DNA of 64,000 bases from CBDFGQ01 sp965247295. GTDB taxonomy: Bacteria > Chloroflexota > Dehalococcoidia > Lucifugimonadales > JAGWBF01. Below, piece after piece: positions 1-7,726 of this stretch. How positions within the stretch are numbered: the stretch's first letter is position 1; every line of letters begins with the position of its first letter. The notes under the pieces are model-generated. The model ran no database searches, was not told the origin of the DNA, and saw only the letters and a program-made list of their open reading frames with translations. A program made the translations under genes and the position numbers. The stretch lies in contig CBDFGQ010000005.1 in NCBI GenBank assembly GCA_965247295.1, positions 1 through 64,000 of the forward strand, read 5' to 3'.

Positions 1-332
1 GAGCAGGACAAAGCATTATGGGTGGGGCCGAGTCCGTCTCTTGCTTCCGTGCTGGAGGGTGCAGCGACCCAATTCTGATTGAAGAAGCTGTCACCGATTT
101 CGAATATACGTCGAAGGTCATTGGGTAAGTTTCTGGCGGAAAGTTCGAAGGCGTTGCCGCCGGCGCTAAATGCTGTGGTCTCTCCTCCAAGCATGAGATT
201 GTAGACTTCACTGAGGTCGATTTCATCGTTGTTATCCTGGCACGCTACAATGGCAACAGGCGCAGCTACCAGCAGCAAGATTGCGACCAGCAGCTGCGCC
301 CATGTCTTGGCCAGAAACTTGAATGGACGCAT
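1..332 (-). CDS. Di-haem thiol oxidoreductase-like lipoprotein (DUF1111 family), N-terminal part
   Basis: The reading frame starts at ATG 332-330, six bases after the imelysin stop codon, and runs off the window edge, so only about 110 residues are present. The N-terminus is a hydrophobic signal segment ending in a lipobox-like IVAC, predicting a lipoprotein outside the cytoplasm. The mature part contains G-x-x-F-x-Q-x-W, then GLGP and NALSC. That is the pattern just before the first CxxCH haem site of the DUF1111 di-haem cytochrome family (often called thiol oxidoreductase). The haem motifs themselves lie outside the window. Pairing with an imelysin gene is a known arrangement and suggests a joint role in iron or metal acquisition, which is inference. 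Confidence 0.72.
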   Translation of the reverse strand, partial: MRPFKFLAKTWAQLLVAILLLVAAPVAIVACQDNNDEIDLSEVYNLMLGGETTAFSAGGNAFELSARNLPNDLRRIFEIGDSFFNQNWVAAPSSTEARDGLGPTHNALSC

Positions 333-338
333 ATGATC

Positions 339-1487
339 TTAACTAACGCTAATGGTAATCCCCACTATTTGGGCAGCGCTGACGATCGTATCGGTCTGGT
401 TTTCCAAGGCAACGATGGTATCGAGGACTGCCCGCCGACCCTGGTCAGAATCTGCTATGCCCTGTGCCACGAGGTTATCGAAAGGAGATGGAATGGACCT
501 AGCTAGGGTGACGGAGCGATTGATCTCATCTGCCAGGGAGTCTGCGAGAGCCTCGTCCTCGATTGCAATCAGATCGTATATACCGGGCCCGGAAACGTCC
601 CCGTATTGCCCCAGATAAACGCGCTGGACGCCGAGAGCGTTGGCTACTATGTCCGCCGTTGTATTATCGGAGAAGCAGGAGTGCTCGTCCTCCTGAGATC
701 GCTCCTCATAGGCGACGGTCATACGCTCTCCCGCAAGCTCGCCTCGGCTCATCTCTCCGATGCCGGTGATTATGTCGGTGATGGCTTCGTCAGAGTCCTT
801 AGCTATGAATTGTGCCCGGTAGTTATTTTGACCAGGGGCCCAGGCATCCACCATCTGCTGCAGATGAGTCAGCAGAAGGTCTGAAGCGACAGCGAGATAG
901 GTGCTTCGGCGATCGGCGTTGGCGCTAACCGTGTAGTCCTCTATGGAACGGTAGCCTGGACCATCTGGGTTGAGGTCCTGACCCCACAGAAGGAACTCGA
1001 TGGCGTGCCATCCCGTTGAGACGTTCTCCTCCCCACCCTCTTCGTTTAGAGATACCAGAAGCTCGGCGTCAATTGCAGGGAATGTTTCTGGATCATTGAT
1101 GATTCCAGCGTTGGAGTTACCCTCCACGTAGTCAATGTAGGATTCATCCAAAGGCCACGCGTTGATGAGCCCCTCGGGGCCATCCTCTTCGTTGTCAATG
1201 GGACCCTCGTAGAAGCGATAGATTTCTGTGACACCGTAATCGTCTCTAGCGCGCAGCCAAGCACGTTTGGCAGCATCCAGCCGTGGTTGTGATGGAGCGG
1301 CTAGGAATCTGTCTATAGCAGCGTCCAGTGCCATCGCGGATGTAAGGCTTCGAACGTATGATGAATGAGCTCCATCTGCATAGTTTTCAACGACAGCTTT
1401 TTTCAGGTCACCGCTGTCACCGCCATCGCCACATGCAGCGAGTGCTAGAATGGGTACGATCAATAGAACCAGTGTAAACTTAAGCAT
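339..1487 (-). CDS. Imelysin-family (peptidase M75 / IrpA-like) lipoprotein
   Basis: 382 residues with an N-terminal signal peptide and a clear lipobox (LAAC, Cys19), so probably membrane-anchored on the outer face. The family hallmark GxHxxE is present as GWHAIEFLLWG at residues 159-169. The length suits a single imelysin domain. Imelysin proteins are iron-regulated and bind or help take up iron; peptidase activity is not established for most members. An SD-like GGAGAGG precedes the ATG. The downstream di-haem oxidoreductase starts 6 bases after this stop, so the two are almost certainly co-transcribed. Confidence 0.85.
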   Translation of the reverse strand: MLKFTLVLLIVPILALAACGDGGDSGDLKKAVVENYADGAHSSYVRSLTSAMALDAAIDRFLAAPSQPRLDAAKRAWLRARDDYGVTEIYRFYEGPIDNEEDGPEGLINAWPLDESYIDYVEGNSNAGIINDPETFPAIDAELLVSLNEEGGEENVSTGWHAIEFLLWGQDLNPDGPGYRSIEDYTVSANADRRSTYLAVASDLLLTHLQQMVDAWAPGQNNYRAQFIAKDSDEAITDIITGIGEMSRGELAGERMTVAYEERSQEDEHSCFSDNTTADIVANALGVQRVYLGQYGDVSGPGIYDLIAIEDEALADSLADEINRSVTLARSIPSPFDNLVAQGIADSDQGRRAVLDTIVALENQTDTIVSAAQIVGITISVS

Positions 1488-2236
1488 GTTTGCCTCTCCA
1501 TATCCTTGATGATTTTGAGTGATTCTTAAACCGGACTACCAGCGGGATCCCAAATCACACCCTCACCTTCGCCTCCATTGAAGAAGAGTGAAGCCGCACC
1601 TCATAGCCGCCGAACTCCGGATGCCCGACTATGAAATCGGCCCTTGGCCCAGAGTGAGCTGCCTTGAATGCCTCACTGCGGGTCCACTAATGATGTGCCT
1701 CCTTGGATTCCAAGTGTGTAACGACCAGGTATTCGTCGCAATCGGCGTCGGTCTCTTTCCTCCACAACTTATCGTCTCCTCCGTCATGTTGCTCCATGTG
1801 TTGATGTCGAGGCGACCTCCATTTATGGCCAGAGCTCCTTTTCACACATTGCCTCGTAAGATGGATACACCATACGAACAAAAATGGTATGTATATACTA
1901 TTAATTTTTAGTAGTATATACATTTCTCCTAAAAGCACACCTGCTGCCGAGGTCATGGGGGCGTCTTGATGACCATGGTTGCTGGCGTCGGACTCGGCGG
2001 GCCTACCTTAGCCCTACCCTACAGTTACGGGCCTATGCCCGCGCCTCCGGCTCATAGGCAGTGAACTCCGCACATGTAGGCCAGATCTGTGTGCCCACCG
2101 GCTTCTCGGCCTTGTGTCGTGGTCGTGGCCCATACCACAAAACCGGTGTGAAAACAATGGCTTGCAAGGCATTACATACGCCGATTTTCCCCTCCAAAAT
2201 GGAATGTTGGAGCACTGAGCAAGCTGGAGCATCCGA
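1488..2236. other. Non-coding interval between imelysin and the mobile region
   Basis: About 750 bases with no convincing gene; the short open frames here have no recognisable family features and conflict with each other. It is more AT-rich around 1880-1930, where an inverted repeat lies (listed separately). It should hold the imelysin promoter and the left flank of the recombinase-bearing region. I could not identify an attachment-site copy here. Confidence 0.5.
1891..1921. repeat. AT-rich perfect inverted repeat (10-bp arms)
   Basis: GTATATACTA at 1891-1900 is the exact reverse complement of TAGTATATAC at 1912-1921, separated by 11 AT-rich bases. It sits in an otherwise GC-rich intergenic region upstream of the replication-relaxation gene. 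It could be a protein-binding operator, a weak terminator or part of a mobile-element end; nothing in the sequence decides between these. Confidence 0.6.
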
Positions 2237-4258
2237 TTGGTAACCACGAATCCACGAGCTCCAAAACTGAACGGCGCGCTACATGCCGGCCCGCACCTTG
2301 AGAGAGCGGTCCGGGACTACGTGCGCGCCTACGCGTCGCTGCATGGACGGCGGATGGCAGCCAAGGACCTCGGCGTGTCCCGCCACACCCTCTGGCGATT
2401 CCTTGAACGGGGCCACATGGGACGCGCCGTGCCCGATGCCGTCCTGAGCTCCGTCGGCGGGAACACAGCGGCGCTTGAGGCGGCCACGCTGGAAATCATC
2501 ATCGATTTAAGGGGTTGGCAGCCGGACCCTGCACTGCGTCCCCTGCGCGAGAGTCTCGAGGAAGCGCTCCTATCGCTGTGCGCCACAACCCTGGCCACGG
2601 TGGACGAGCTGTCCCGCTTCGGGCGCGTTCCGGCCTCCACGCTCCGAGACCGGCTGAAGAAGCTGACCGAGCGGGGCCTCGCGGACTCCGTGCCGCACCA
2701 CCTGACCGTCCTGGGGACTCGCCCGCAGCGCCAGTACTTCCCCACGAAGATGGGCGTGACCGCCGCAGGCGCAGCCACCGAGGGACGGGCGCACATGCTG
2801 CGGGCCTACCCTGTGTCGAAGCAGTGGTTCCGCCTACTGAGCGAGCGGCTTGACGCCGTGGTCGTGCTCTACCGTGTCGCCGCCATGGTCGCCGACGCCG
2901 ACCCGCACGACGACCCCGTGCGCGTGGACCACTACCGCCACGGCCCCTACGACATGCTAATCACCCTCTCCGGGGGCCGCTCTGTTGGAATCCTGCGCCA
3001 GGGACCGGCGCTGCCCACATCCAGACTCCGCTACCGGCTCAGGAGCATCGAGCGGCTGGAGAGCAGCGACAGGCCCTTCGTCACCCTGATACTAACCCAC
3101 GCAGACCAGGCCACCCGCAGGGCTATCCGCTCCCTGGGCGACCCGTCAGAGCACCGGAGGACCTTCGTGGCAACGGAAGGGGAGCTTCTGGCCGGAGACC
3201 ACAAAGGAGTCGCCTGGCAGCAGTGCGGGAGCGGCCTCGGCGACGACCCTCCCGTTCGGGTCTCCCCGGACGCCAGCCTGACCGGCATCCTGGCATGGAT
3301 GGAGCGCCTGCTCGACTCGTCCTACCCCTTCCTCCGCGACAGACCCAAGCCAAATCGCAGCGCCCTCTATCCCTCTGGGGTGCAGGCCGCCATGCCGGAG
3401 CCCGCTGAGCAACTCAAACCGGCCCTCTCGGTGCAGCTGACCAGTGCAGACAAGGACGCCCTCGACCTGCTGGCTGCCTGGCCTCTGTGCACCCGTGAGC
3501 AGCTCGCAGGACTGATGGGCGGCGTCACCCTGCGCCGGGTCAACCAGGTGCTCCGTTCGCTGGCCCAACACGGCCTGATCCGATCCGACGAGCCTCTGCA
3601 CATGCTCACCGATGAGGGGCTGACGTACCTTGCCCGCAGGGACCGGGCTGCCGTGGGGCTCACCCTCGACCGGTGGAGCGCCGAACCCGCGTACTCGAAC
3701 TCTGATATTTACGCCGGGACCGCCGTGCGTGCCCTTGCATCACAGATGCGTCACCACGCCGGCGTCATCGACTTCGCCGCCGGCCTGTCCGCCGAGGTCG
3801 CCCGCTCCCCGGACCACGACCTGTTTGACCTGCTGCCCACGTCCCGCTCCAGCATCGGCTACCGCTACGACTGGACCACCTACGTGATTCATCCCGACGC
3901 CTCTTTCACCCTGGACTACAAAGGACGATGGCGTCCGTACCTGCTGGAGTTCGAGCGACGGGCCACGACGCCGAAGCGCGCTCGCTCCCGCCTGAAGTCC
4001 TATCGACGCTACTTCGACAGTGGATGGGCTGAGCGAGACCACGCGAGACGCCTGCCCCGGGTGCTCTTCGTCTTCGAGTCCTCCGGCAGCGAGAACGCAT
4101 TCCTCGACGTCGCCGACACGGTGAAGGGGGTACCCATCATCACATCCAACGCAGAGACCCTCGCCGAACGTGGCATCCTGGGCGACGCATGGATTCTGCC
4201 GCCGCCGCACTCCTTGGACAGGAGGCCCTTGTCCGAGTTGTACCCAGTTGCACAATGA
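2237..4258 (+). CDS. Replication-relaxation-like protein of a mobile element
   Basis: 673 residues starting at TTG with GGAG 8 bases upstream; no better ATG precedes the conserved part. Residues about 25-70 look like a helix-turn-helix (AAKDLGVSRHTLWRFL). A second winged-helix-like segment occurs around residues 400-460 (REQLAGLMGG, LRSLAQHGLI). The C-terminal third (LDYKGRWRPYLLEFER then SRLKSYRRYF) resembles the conserved region of replication-relaxation proteins (Pfam PF13814), which are typical of plasmids and integrative elements of Gram-positive and actinobacterial type. The downstream RHH regulator and serine recombinase support a mobile context. The family assignment is from remembered motifs, so the function is provisional. 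Confidence 0.6.
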   Translation: MVTTNPRAPKLNGALHAGPHLERAVRDYVRAYASLHGRRMAAKDLGVSRHTLWRFLERGHMGRAVPDAVLSSVGGNTAALEAATLEIIIDLRGWQPDPALRPLRESLEEALLSLCATTLATVDELSRFGRVPASTLRDRLKKLTERGLADSVPHHLTVLGTRPQRQYFPTKMGVTAAGAATEGRAHMLRAYPVSKQWFRLLSERLDAVVVLYRVAAMVADADPHDDPVRVDHYRHGPYDMLITLSGGRSVGILRQGPALPTSRLRYRLRSIERLESSDRPFVTLILTHADQATRRAIRSLGDPSEHRRTFVATEGELLAGDHKGVAWQQCGSGLGDDPPVRVSPDASLTGILAWMERLLDSSYPFLRDRPKPNRSALYPSGVQAAMPEPAEQLKPALSVQLTSADKDALDLLAAWPLCTREQLAGLMGGVTLRRVNQVLRSLAQHGLIRSDEPLHMLTDEGLTYLARRDRAAVGLTLDRWSAEPAYSNSDIYAGTAVRALASQMRHHAGVIDFAAGLSAEVARSPDHDLFDLLPTSRSSIGYRYDWTTYVIHPDASFTLDYKGRWRPYLLEFERRATTPKRARSRLKSYRRYFDSGWAERDHARRLPRVLFVFESSGSENAFLDVADTVKGVPIITSNAETLAERGILGDAWILPPPHSLDRRPLSELYPVAQ

Positions 4259-4280
4259 CAAAATGTCCACTCTCGCCGTC

Positions 4281-4300
4281 CCCACCACTTCCTGTAGGGG
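4281..4300. repeat. Direct repeat copy 1 of a 20-bp motif
   Basis: CCCACCACTTCCTGTAGGGG here and CCCACAACTTCCTATAGGGG at 4536-4555 match at 18 of 20 positions. Both are on the same strand in the non-coding interval between the replication-relaxation gene and the RHH gene. The core CCTRTAGG is near-palindromic (perfect CCTATAGG in copy 2). Possible binding sites for an element-encoded protein. Confidence 0.55.
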
Positions 4301-4535
4301 CTGTCCCAGCATGGCTGCTGGGACCATTTTCCGACAACTTGCAACCCCTCATGCCTCTTACGCCCTCCCGATTACAACTTGGTGCAGAGTTGATACGTCA
4401 GGGCAGGCCCTGTCCACCGCACAATCCTCTCGCATCTCAGCTTTGGCTCGTAGCGACACCAGCGTTACCGAAGACCTTGCTGACCAGCCCCATGATGGCC
4501 ACTGGAGCATGTTCCAACGCCGGTCCCAGTCCGTT

Positions 4536-4555
4536 CCCACAACTTCCTATAGGGG
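4536..4555. repeat. Direct repeat copy 2 of a 20-bp motif
   Basis: Second copy of the motif at 4281-4300, with a perfect CCTATAGG palindrome at its core. Only two copies were seen, 255 bases apart, so this is not a CRISPR or a long iteron array. Confidence 0.55.
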
Positions 4556-4622
4556 GACAAAAGGGCATCCCGCCACCTACCGTGTCAGCCCCCAACAGGT
4601 CGAAACGTGACAATTGTTGCAG

Positions 4623-4666
4623 AGCCCGAACCCCGCGGAGACTCCACCCCATTGGGGTTGCGGGCT
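4623..4666. repeat. Strong stem-loop upstream of the RHH gene
   Basis: AGCCCGAACCCC at 4623-4634 pairs with GGGGTTGCGGGCT at 4654-4666, with one bulged base and a 19-base loop. No T-run follows, so it is not a classic intrinsic terminator. It sits 10 bases upstream of the RHH operator palindrome. It could terminate transcription from the replication-relaxation gene or be a structural site of the mobile element. Confidence 0.6.
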
Positions 4667-4675
4667 AGTGTCATG

Positions 4676-4702
4676 ATAGTGTATAGTAAGACATTACACT
4701 AT
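4676..4702. promoter_or_regulatory. Palindromic operator in front of the RHH gene
   Basis: ATAGTGTA at 4676-4683 is the exact reverse complement of TACACTAT at 4695-4702, with an 11-base spacer. It lies 17 bases upstream of the GTG start of the RHH gene. RHH proteins (CopG, Arc and ParD types) commonly bind such short palindromes in their own promoters, so autoregulation of the RHH-recombinase operon is a reasonable inference. Confidence 0.6.
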
Positions 4703-4719
4703 AACAGGAGACTGAAGAA

Positions 4720-4941
4720 GTGACCACCTCCAGACGATCCAAGACCATCACCTTCTCCCTGCCGCCGGAGATGGAGGCGCAGGTGCGGCAGGTGATGAAG
4801 GAGGACGACCTCTCCGTGAGCGAGCTGCTCCGGCAGGGGATTCGCCTGTTCATGGAGGAGCGGGAGTGGCGCAGACGGGAGCGGCTGGAACGGCTGCGCT
4901 CCCGCCAGGACGAACAGGAAGACACAGGGAGGAGAGACTGA
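4720..4941 (+). CDS. Ribbon-helix-helix (CopG/ParD-like) DNA-binding protein
   Basis: 73 residues, GTG start with AGGAG upstream. The N-terminus KTITFSLPPEM is the beta-strand that reads DNA in ribbon-helix-helix proteins, followed by two helices (VRQVMKEDD, SVSELLRQGIRLFM). The tail is a highly charged helix. Its stop overlaps the start of the serine recombinase (TGATG), so the two are translationally coupled. There is no toxin partner next to it, so a repressor of recombinase expression is more likely than an antitoxin. A palindrome lies directly upstream. Confidence 0.75.
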   Translation: MTTSRRSKTITFSLPPEMEAQVRQVMKEDDLSVSELLRQGIRLFMEEREWRRRERLERLRSRQDEQEDTGRRD

Positions 4942-6548
4942 TGAACGACCGACTCGATCTGATACCGGCGGCCCTCTACGCCAGGGTGTCCAGCGACCGC
5001 CAGGACGTGGACCTGTCCGTAGCAGCCCAGCTGCGGGCGCTCAGGGACTACGCCGAGAAGAACGGCTACCATGTCGCCCGCGAGTACGTGGACGAGGCCG
5101 AGAGCGGCCGCATCGCCGACCGGCCCCAGTTCCAAAAGATGCTGGATGAGGCCGCCAAGCCCGAGGCCCCGTTCAAGGAGATCCTCGTCTGGAAGTTCAG
5201 CCGCTTCACGAGGAAGCGGGAGCACGCCGTCGCCTTCAAGGCCATGCTCCGCAGGCGGGGCATCCGCGTGGTCTCCATCACCGAGCACGCTGACGATTCC
5301 CCCACCGGCAAGCTCATGGAGGCCATCATCGAGAGCGTGGATGAATTCTACAGCGAGAATCTGGCGCAGGAAGTTGTCAGGGGGATGCGTGAGTCTGCTT
5401 CTAGAGGATTCTGGGTGGCCAGTCGCGTGCCCTACGGCTACCGGAAGCTCATGGTGCAGGACGGAGCCAAGAAACGGCCCACCCTCGAACCAGACCCCAC
5501 TACTGCGCCCGTGGTGGAGCGCATCTTCGGCATGGCCGAGGCAGGCAGGGGAATCCTGGACATCACCCGCACCCTCAACGACGAGGGCATTGCCAACCCC
5601 ACGGGCAGGCTCTGGTCCAAGAACGGCGTCCACATCATCCTTAGAAACGAGGCGTACACCGGAACCCTGGTCTGGGGAACCGACGCCAAGGACAAGGCGG
5701 ACCCGGTGCGGGTGGAGAAGGCCTTCCCCGCCATCATATCCAAGGCCCGGTTCCGCAGGGTGAACCGCAAGCTGCGCTCCCGCGCTCCCAAGCGGAGCCA
5801 TCCCCGGCGGATCGGAAGCACCTATCTTCTCAGCGGGCTTGTCAGGTGCAAATCGTGCAACCGCGCCCTCTCCGGTCAGGACGCCAAGAGCGGGAAGTTC
5901 GCCTACTACGTCTGCCAGTCGGTGATGAAGCGGGGCAGTGGGGCCTGTAACGCCCCCAGGCTCAACGCCCGCCGCTTCGAGGAGCAGGTGGTGGGGAAGA
6001 TTCGGGAGAACGTGCTCACCGAGTCCAACATCCGGACGTTGGTGAGGCTGGTGGACGAGGAGATGGACGGGGTGGCAAAGGAGCAGAGGCAGAAGCTGGA
6101 AACCATCGAGGCGGAGTTGGTGGACGTGAAGCGCAGGTTGGGACGGCTCTACGACCTGGCGGAGACCACAGACCTGGACATCGACGACTTCAAACCCCGC
6201 ATCAGAGAGCACCGGGAGCGGCAGGAGAAACTGGAGGCTACGGCGGAGGAGGCGAGGGCGATGCTCTCCCAGCGCAGAGAGGTCCTGGACGACGTGGAGA
6301 CCATCACGGCCTACGCCCAGGACCTGAGTGTGTTCCTCAACGAGAGCGAGCTGACGGAGCGCAGGGCCTTCATAGAGAGCTTCGTGAAGGAGATCGTCGT
6401 CATGCCCGACAACGCGGTGGTGCGCTACACGATTCCGATGCCTGACGACAGCCCCATACCGGGGAGAGATGCCGAGGAGATGGCCCTACACAGCCCGGTT
6501 CTGTCTACCGTCAAGTTTGGTGGAGCAGGCCAGGCGACGTCCAAATAG
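4941..6548 (+). CDS. Large serine recombinase (site-specific integrase/resolvase family)
   Basis: 535 residues from ATG 4941, chosen because it overlaps the RHH stop and has a good GGGAGGAG SD; an upstream in-frame start would run inside the RHH gene. The resolvase catalytic domain spans residues about 10-155, with YARVSS carrying the expected nucleophile (Ser17). It is followed by a recombinase domain (about 170-285), a zinc ribbon with CxxC at 302/305 and further cysteines near 323 and 335, and a coiled-coil around 377-440. This is the usual order in large serine integrases. Such enzymes integrate or excise elements at short-core att sites. Here it is co-expressed with an RHH regulator. The attachment sites were not identified. 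Confidence 0.9.
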   Translation: MNDRLDLIPAALYARVSSDRQDVDLSVAAQLRALRDYAEKNGYHVAREYVDEAESGRIADRPQFQKMLDEAAKPEAPFKEILVWKFSRFTRKREHAVAFKAMLRRRGIRVVSITEHADDSPTGKLMEAIIESVDEFYSENLAQEVVRGMRESASRGFWVASRVPYGYRKLMVQDGAKKRPTLEPDPTTAPVVERIFGMAEAGRGILDITRTLNDEGIANPTGRLWSKNGVHIILRNEAYTGTLVWGTDAKDKADPVRVEKAFPAIISKARFRRVNRKLRSRAPKRSHPRRIGSTYLLSGLVRCKSCNRALSGQDAKSGKFAYYVCQSVMKRGSGACNAPRLNARRFEEQVVGKIRENVLTESNIRTLVRLVDEEMDGVAKEQRQKLETIEAELVDVKRRLGRLYDLAETTDLDIDDFKPRIREHRERQEKLEATAEEARAMLSQRREVLDDVETITAYAQDLSVFLNESELTERRAFIESFVKEIVVMPDNAVVRYTIPMPDDSPIPGRDAEEMALHSPVLSTVKFGGAGQATSK

Positions 6549-6590
6549 GAATCGCCATCCCGCCATTTCCTCAACCAGGAGAAGCGTGAC

Positions 6591-7541
6591 ATGACTGAAG
6601 AGCTCTTGACGCTGTACGAGAAGCCTTTGGCCCGGTACATGATATGCGGCTGGAATCCCCAGTGGTCCGACGGGGGCGAGATTTCCAGTGGCCTACCTCA
6701 GTACCTCATCGAGAAGCTAAACGCAAGAAAAATAGGTGAGATGGGTCCGAAGGTCTCTCTGGAATGCTACCCATTCCAGGTCCCGGGGACCCACGACGCC
6801 TTCAGGCCGGGCATATCTTTCGAGGATGGCCTGCCTACAACCAAGATGTTCAGGGAGAACTACCTGTACGACGCCGGAGACGGGCTGATCATATTTCTGG
6901 GAGAGGAGCCCTGGTTCCGCATAGACCTCTACGGCGAGGCTTTCTTTCAGGCGATAAGCGAGCTAGGAATAAAGCGCACCGTGGCGGTGGAGGGCTATAA
7001 CGGGCCGGCACCTCCGGAGCTGGAGCGGAGCGTCAACTGCTCCTACAGCAAGCCGGAGATGAGGGAGGAGCTTGAGAGGTATAGCGTAAGGTTTTCCAGC
7101 TATGGCAGTGACAGACGGAGCGGCCCGACCATAGCCATGGCCCTCATCTCCCTGGCCCGTTTTTCCTACCCGGACCTAGAGCTGTTCAGGCTCGGCTCCA
7201 TGGCGCCCATGTTCTCGTTTCTCTCGGCCAAGAACGAACCGGTAGGCATATCTAAGGACCACCGGTCCTTCTATGACATCATGAGACGGATCAAGGGGCT
7301 GTTCCAGATCGACATTGACTTAACCGACCTGAAGGAGCGGGGCGACACCGACTCTCAAAGCCTACAGGAGATTTTGGACCGAATCGCCGCCTCCAACGCC
7401 TCTGCCAAGGAGATGATCGAAAAGGCCCGCGAAGAGTTCAACCATACGCCGTACGTAGAGCACGTGGAGCTGGCCCCGGAGTTGGACAGGGCACTGGACG
7501 ACATCATACAAAACATGCCCGAGCGGCCCGAGGGTTCCTAG
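6591..7541 (+). CDS. PAC2-family protein (proteasome-assembly-chaperone-like fold)
   Basis: 316 residues, ATG with CAGGAG upstream. The sequence has the PAC2-family pattern: an N-terminal region with WNPQWSDGG, GDGLIIFLGEEPW around residue 100, a conserved GIKRTVAVEGYN segment, and GPTIAMALISLA in the middle. The C-terminal 60 residues are acidic and helical. PAC2 proteins (COG2047/COG1938) are widespread in archaea, actinobacteria and Chloroflexota, and their bacterial role is unknown; some are encoded near proteasome-related genes, but none are seen here. It begins 43 bases after the recombinase stop and may mark the right edge of the mobile region. Confidence 0.7.
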   Translation: MTEELLTLYEKPLARYMICGWNPQWSDGGEISSGLPQYLIEKLNARKIGEMGPKVSLECYPFQVPGTHDAFRPGISFEDGLPTTKMFRENYLYDAGDGLIIFLGEEPWFRIDLYGEAFFQAISELGIKRTVAVEGYNGPAPPELERSVNCSYSKPEMREELERYSVRFSSYGSDRRSGPTIAMALISLARFSYPDLELFRLGSMAPMFSFLSAKNEPVGISKDHRSFYDIMRRIKGLFQIDIDLTDLKERGDTDSQSLQEILDRIAASNASAKEMIEKAREEFNHTPYVEHVELAPELDRALDDIIQNMPERPEGS

Positions 7542-7600
7542 CCCTCAGAGGCACACAGGCCACCCATACAAGCTTCATGGACACCGGCCTAACGCTATAA

Positions 7601-7616
7601 CACCAGCATCGCGTCG
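7601..7616. repeat. 16-bp direct repeat: duplicate of the queA 3' end (left copy)
   Basis: CACCAGCATCGCGTCG here is identical to 9701-9716, inside the 3' end of queA. Read on the minus strand it encodes D-A-M-L-V followed by Leu (TTA) and a TAG stop, the same peptide end as QueA (GDAMLVL). It lies 2.1 kb from the intact copy, on the other side of the TPR-START gene, as an att-type duplication would. Confidence 0.75.
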
Positions 7617-7726
7617 GCAGTGCTAAGGCTATGACACGAAAACGTGTTGGAGTCTAGCGCCGGGAGCCCTGGCAATAATTGGGACCACGCATGGCTAGCG
7701 GTCAAGAACGGATGCGCCCGCCCGAG

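Noticed and set aside
1588..2247. Several short open frames on both strands upstream of the replication-relaxation gene
   Set aside because: They overlap each other, have no SD or family resemblance, and their composition is not that of neighbouring genes.
4281..4555. A CRISPR array
   Set aside because: Only two imperfect copies 255 bases apart; no regular spacing.
4671..6212. A 513-codon open frame antisense to the serine recombinase
   Set aside because: It is the mirror frame of a clearly coding, domain-complete recombinase; its translation is repetitive and lacks any family motif.
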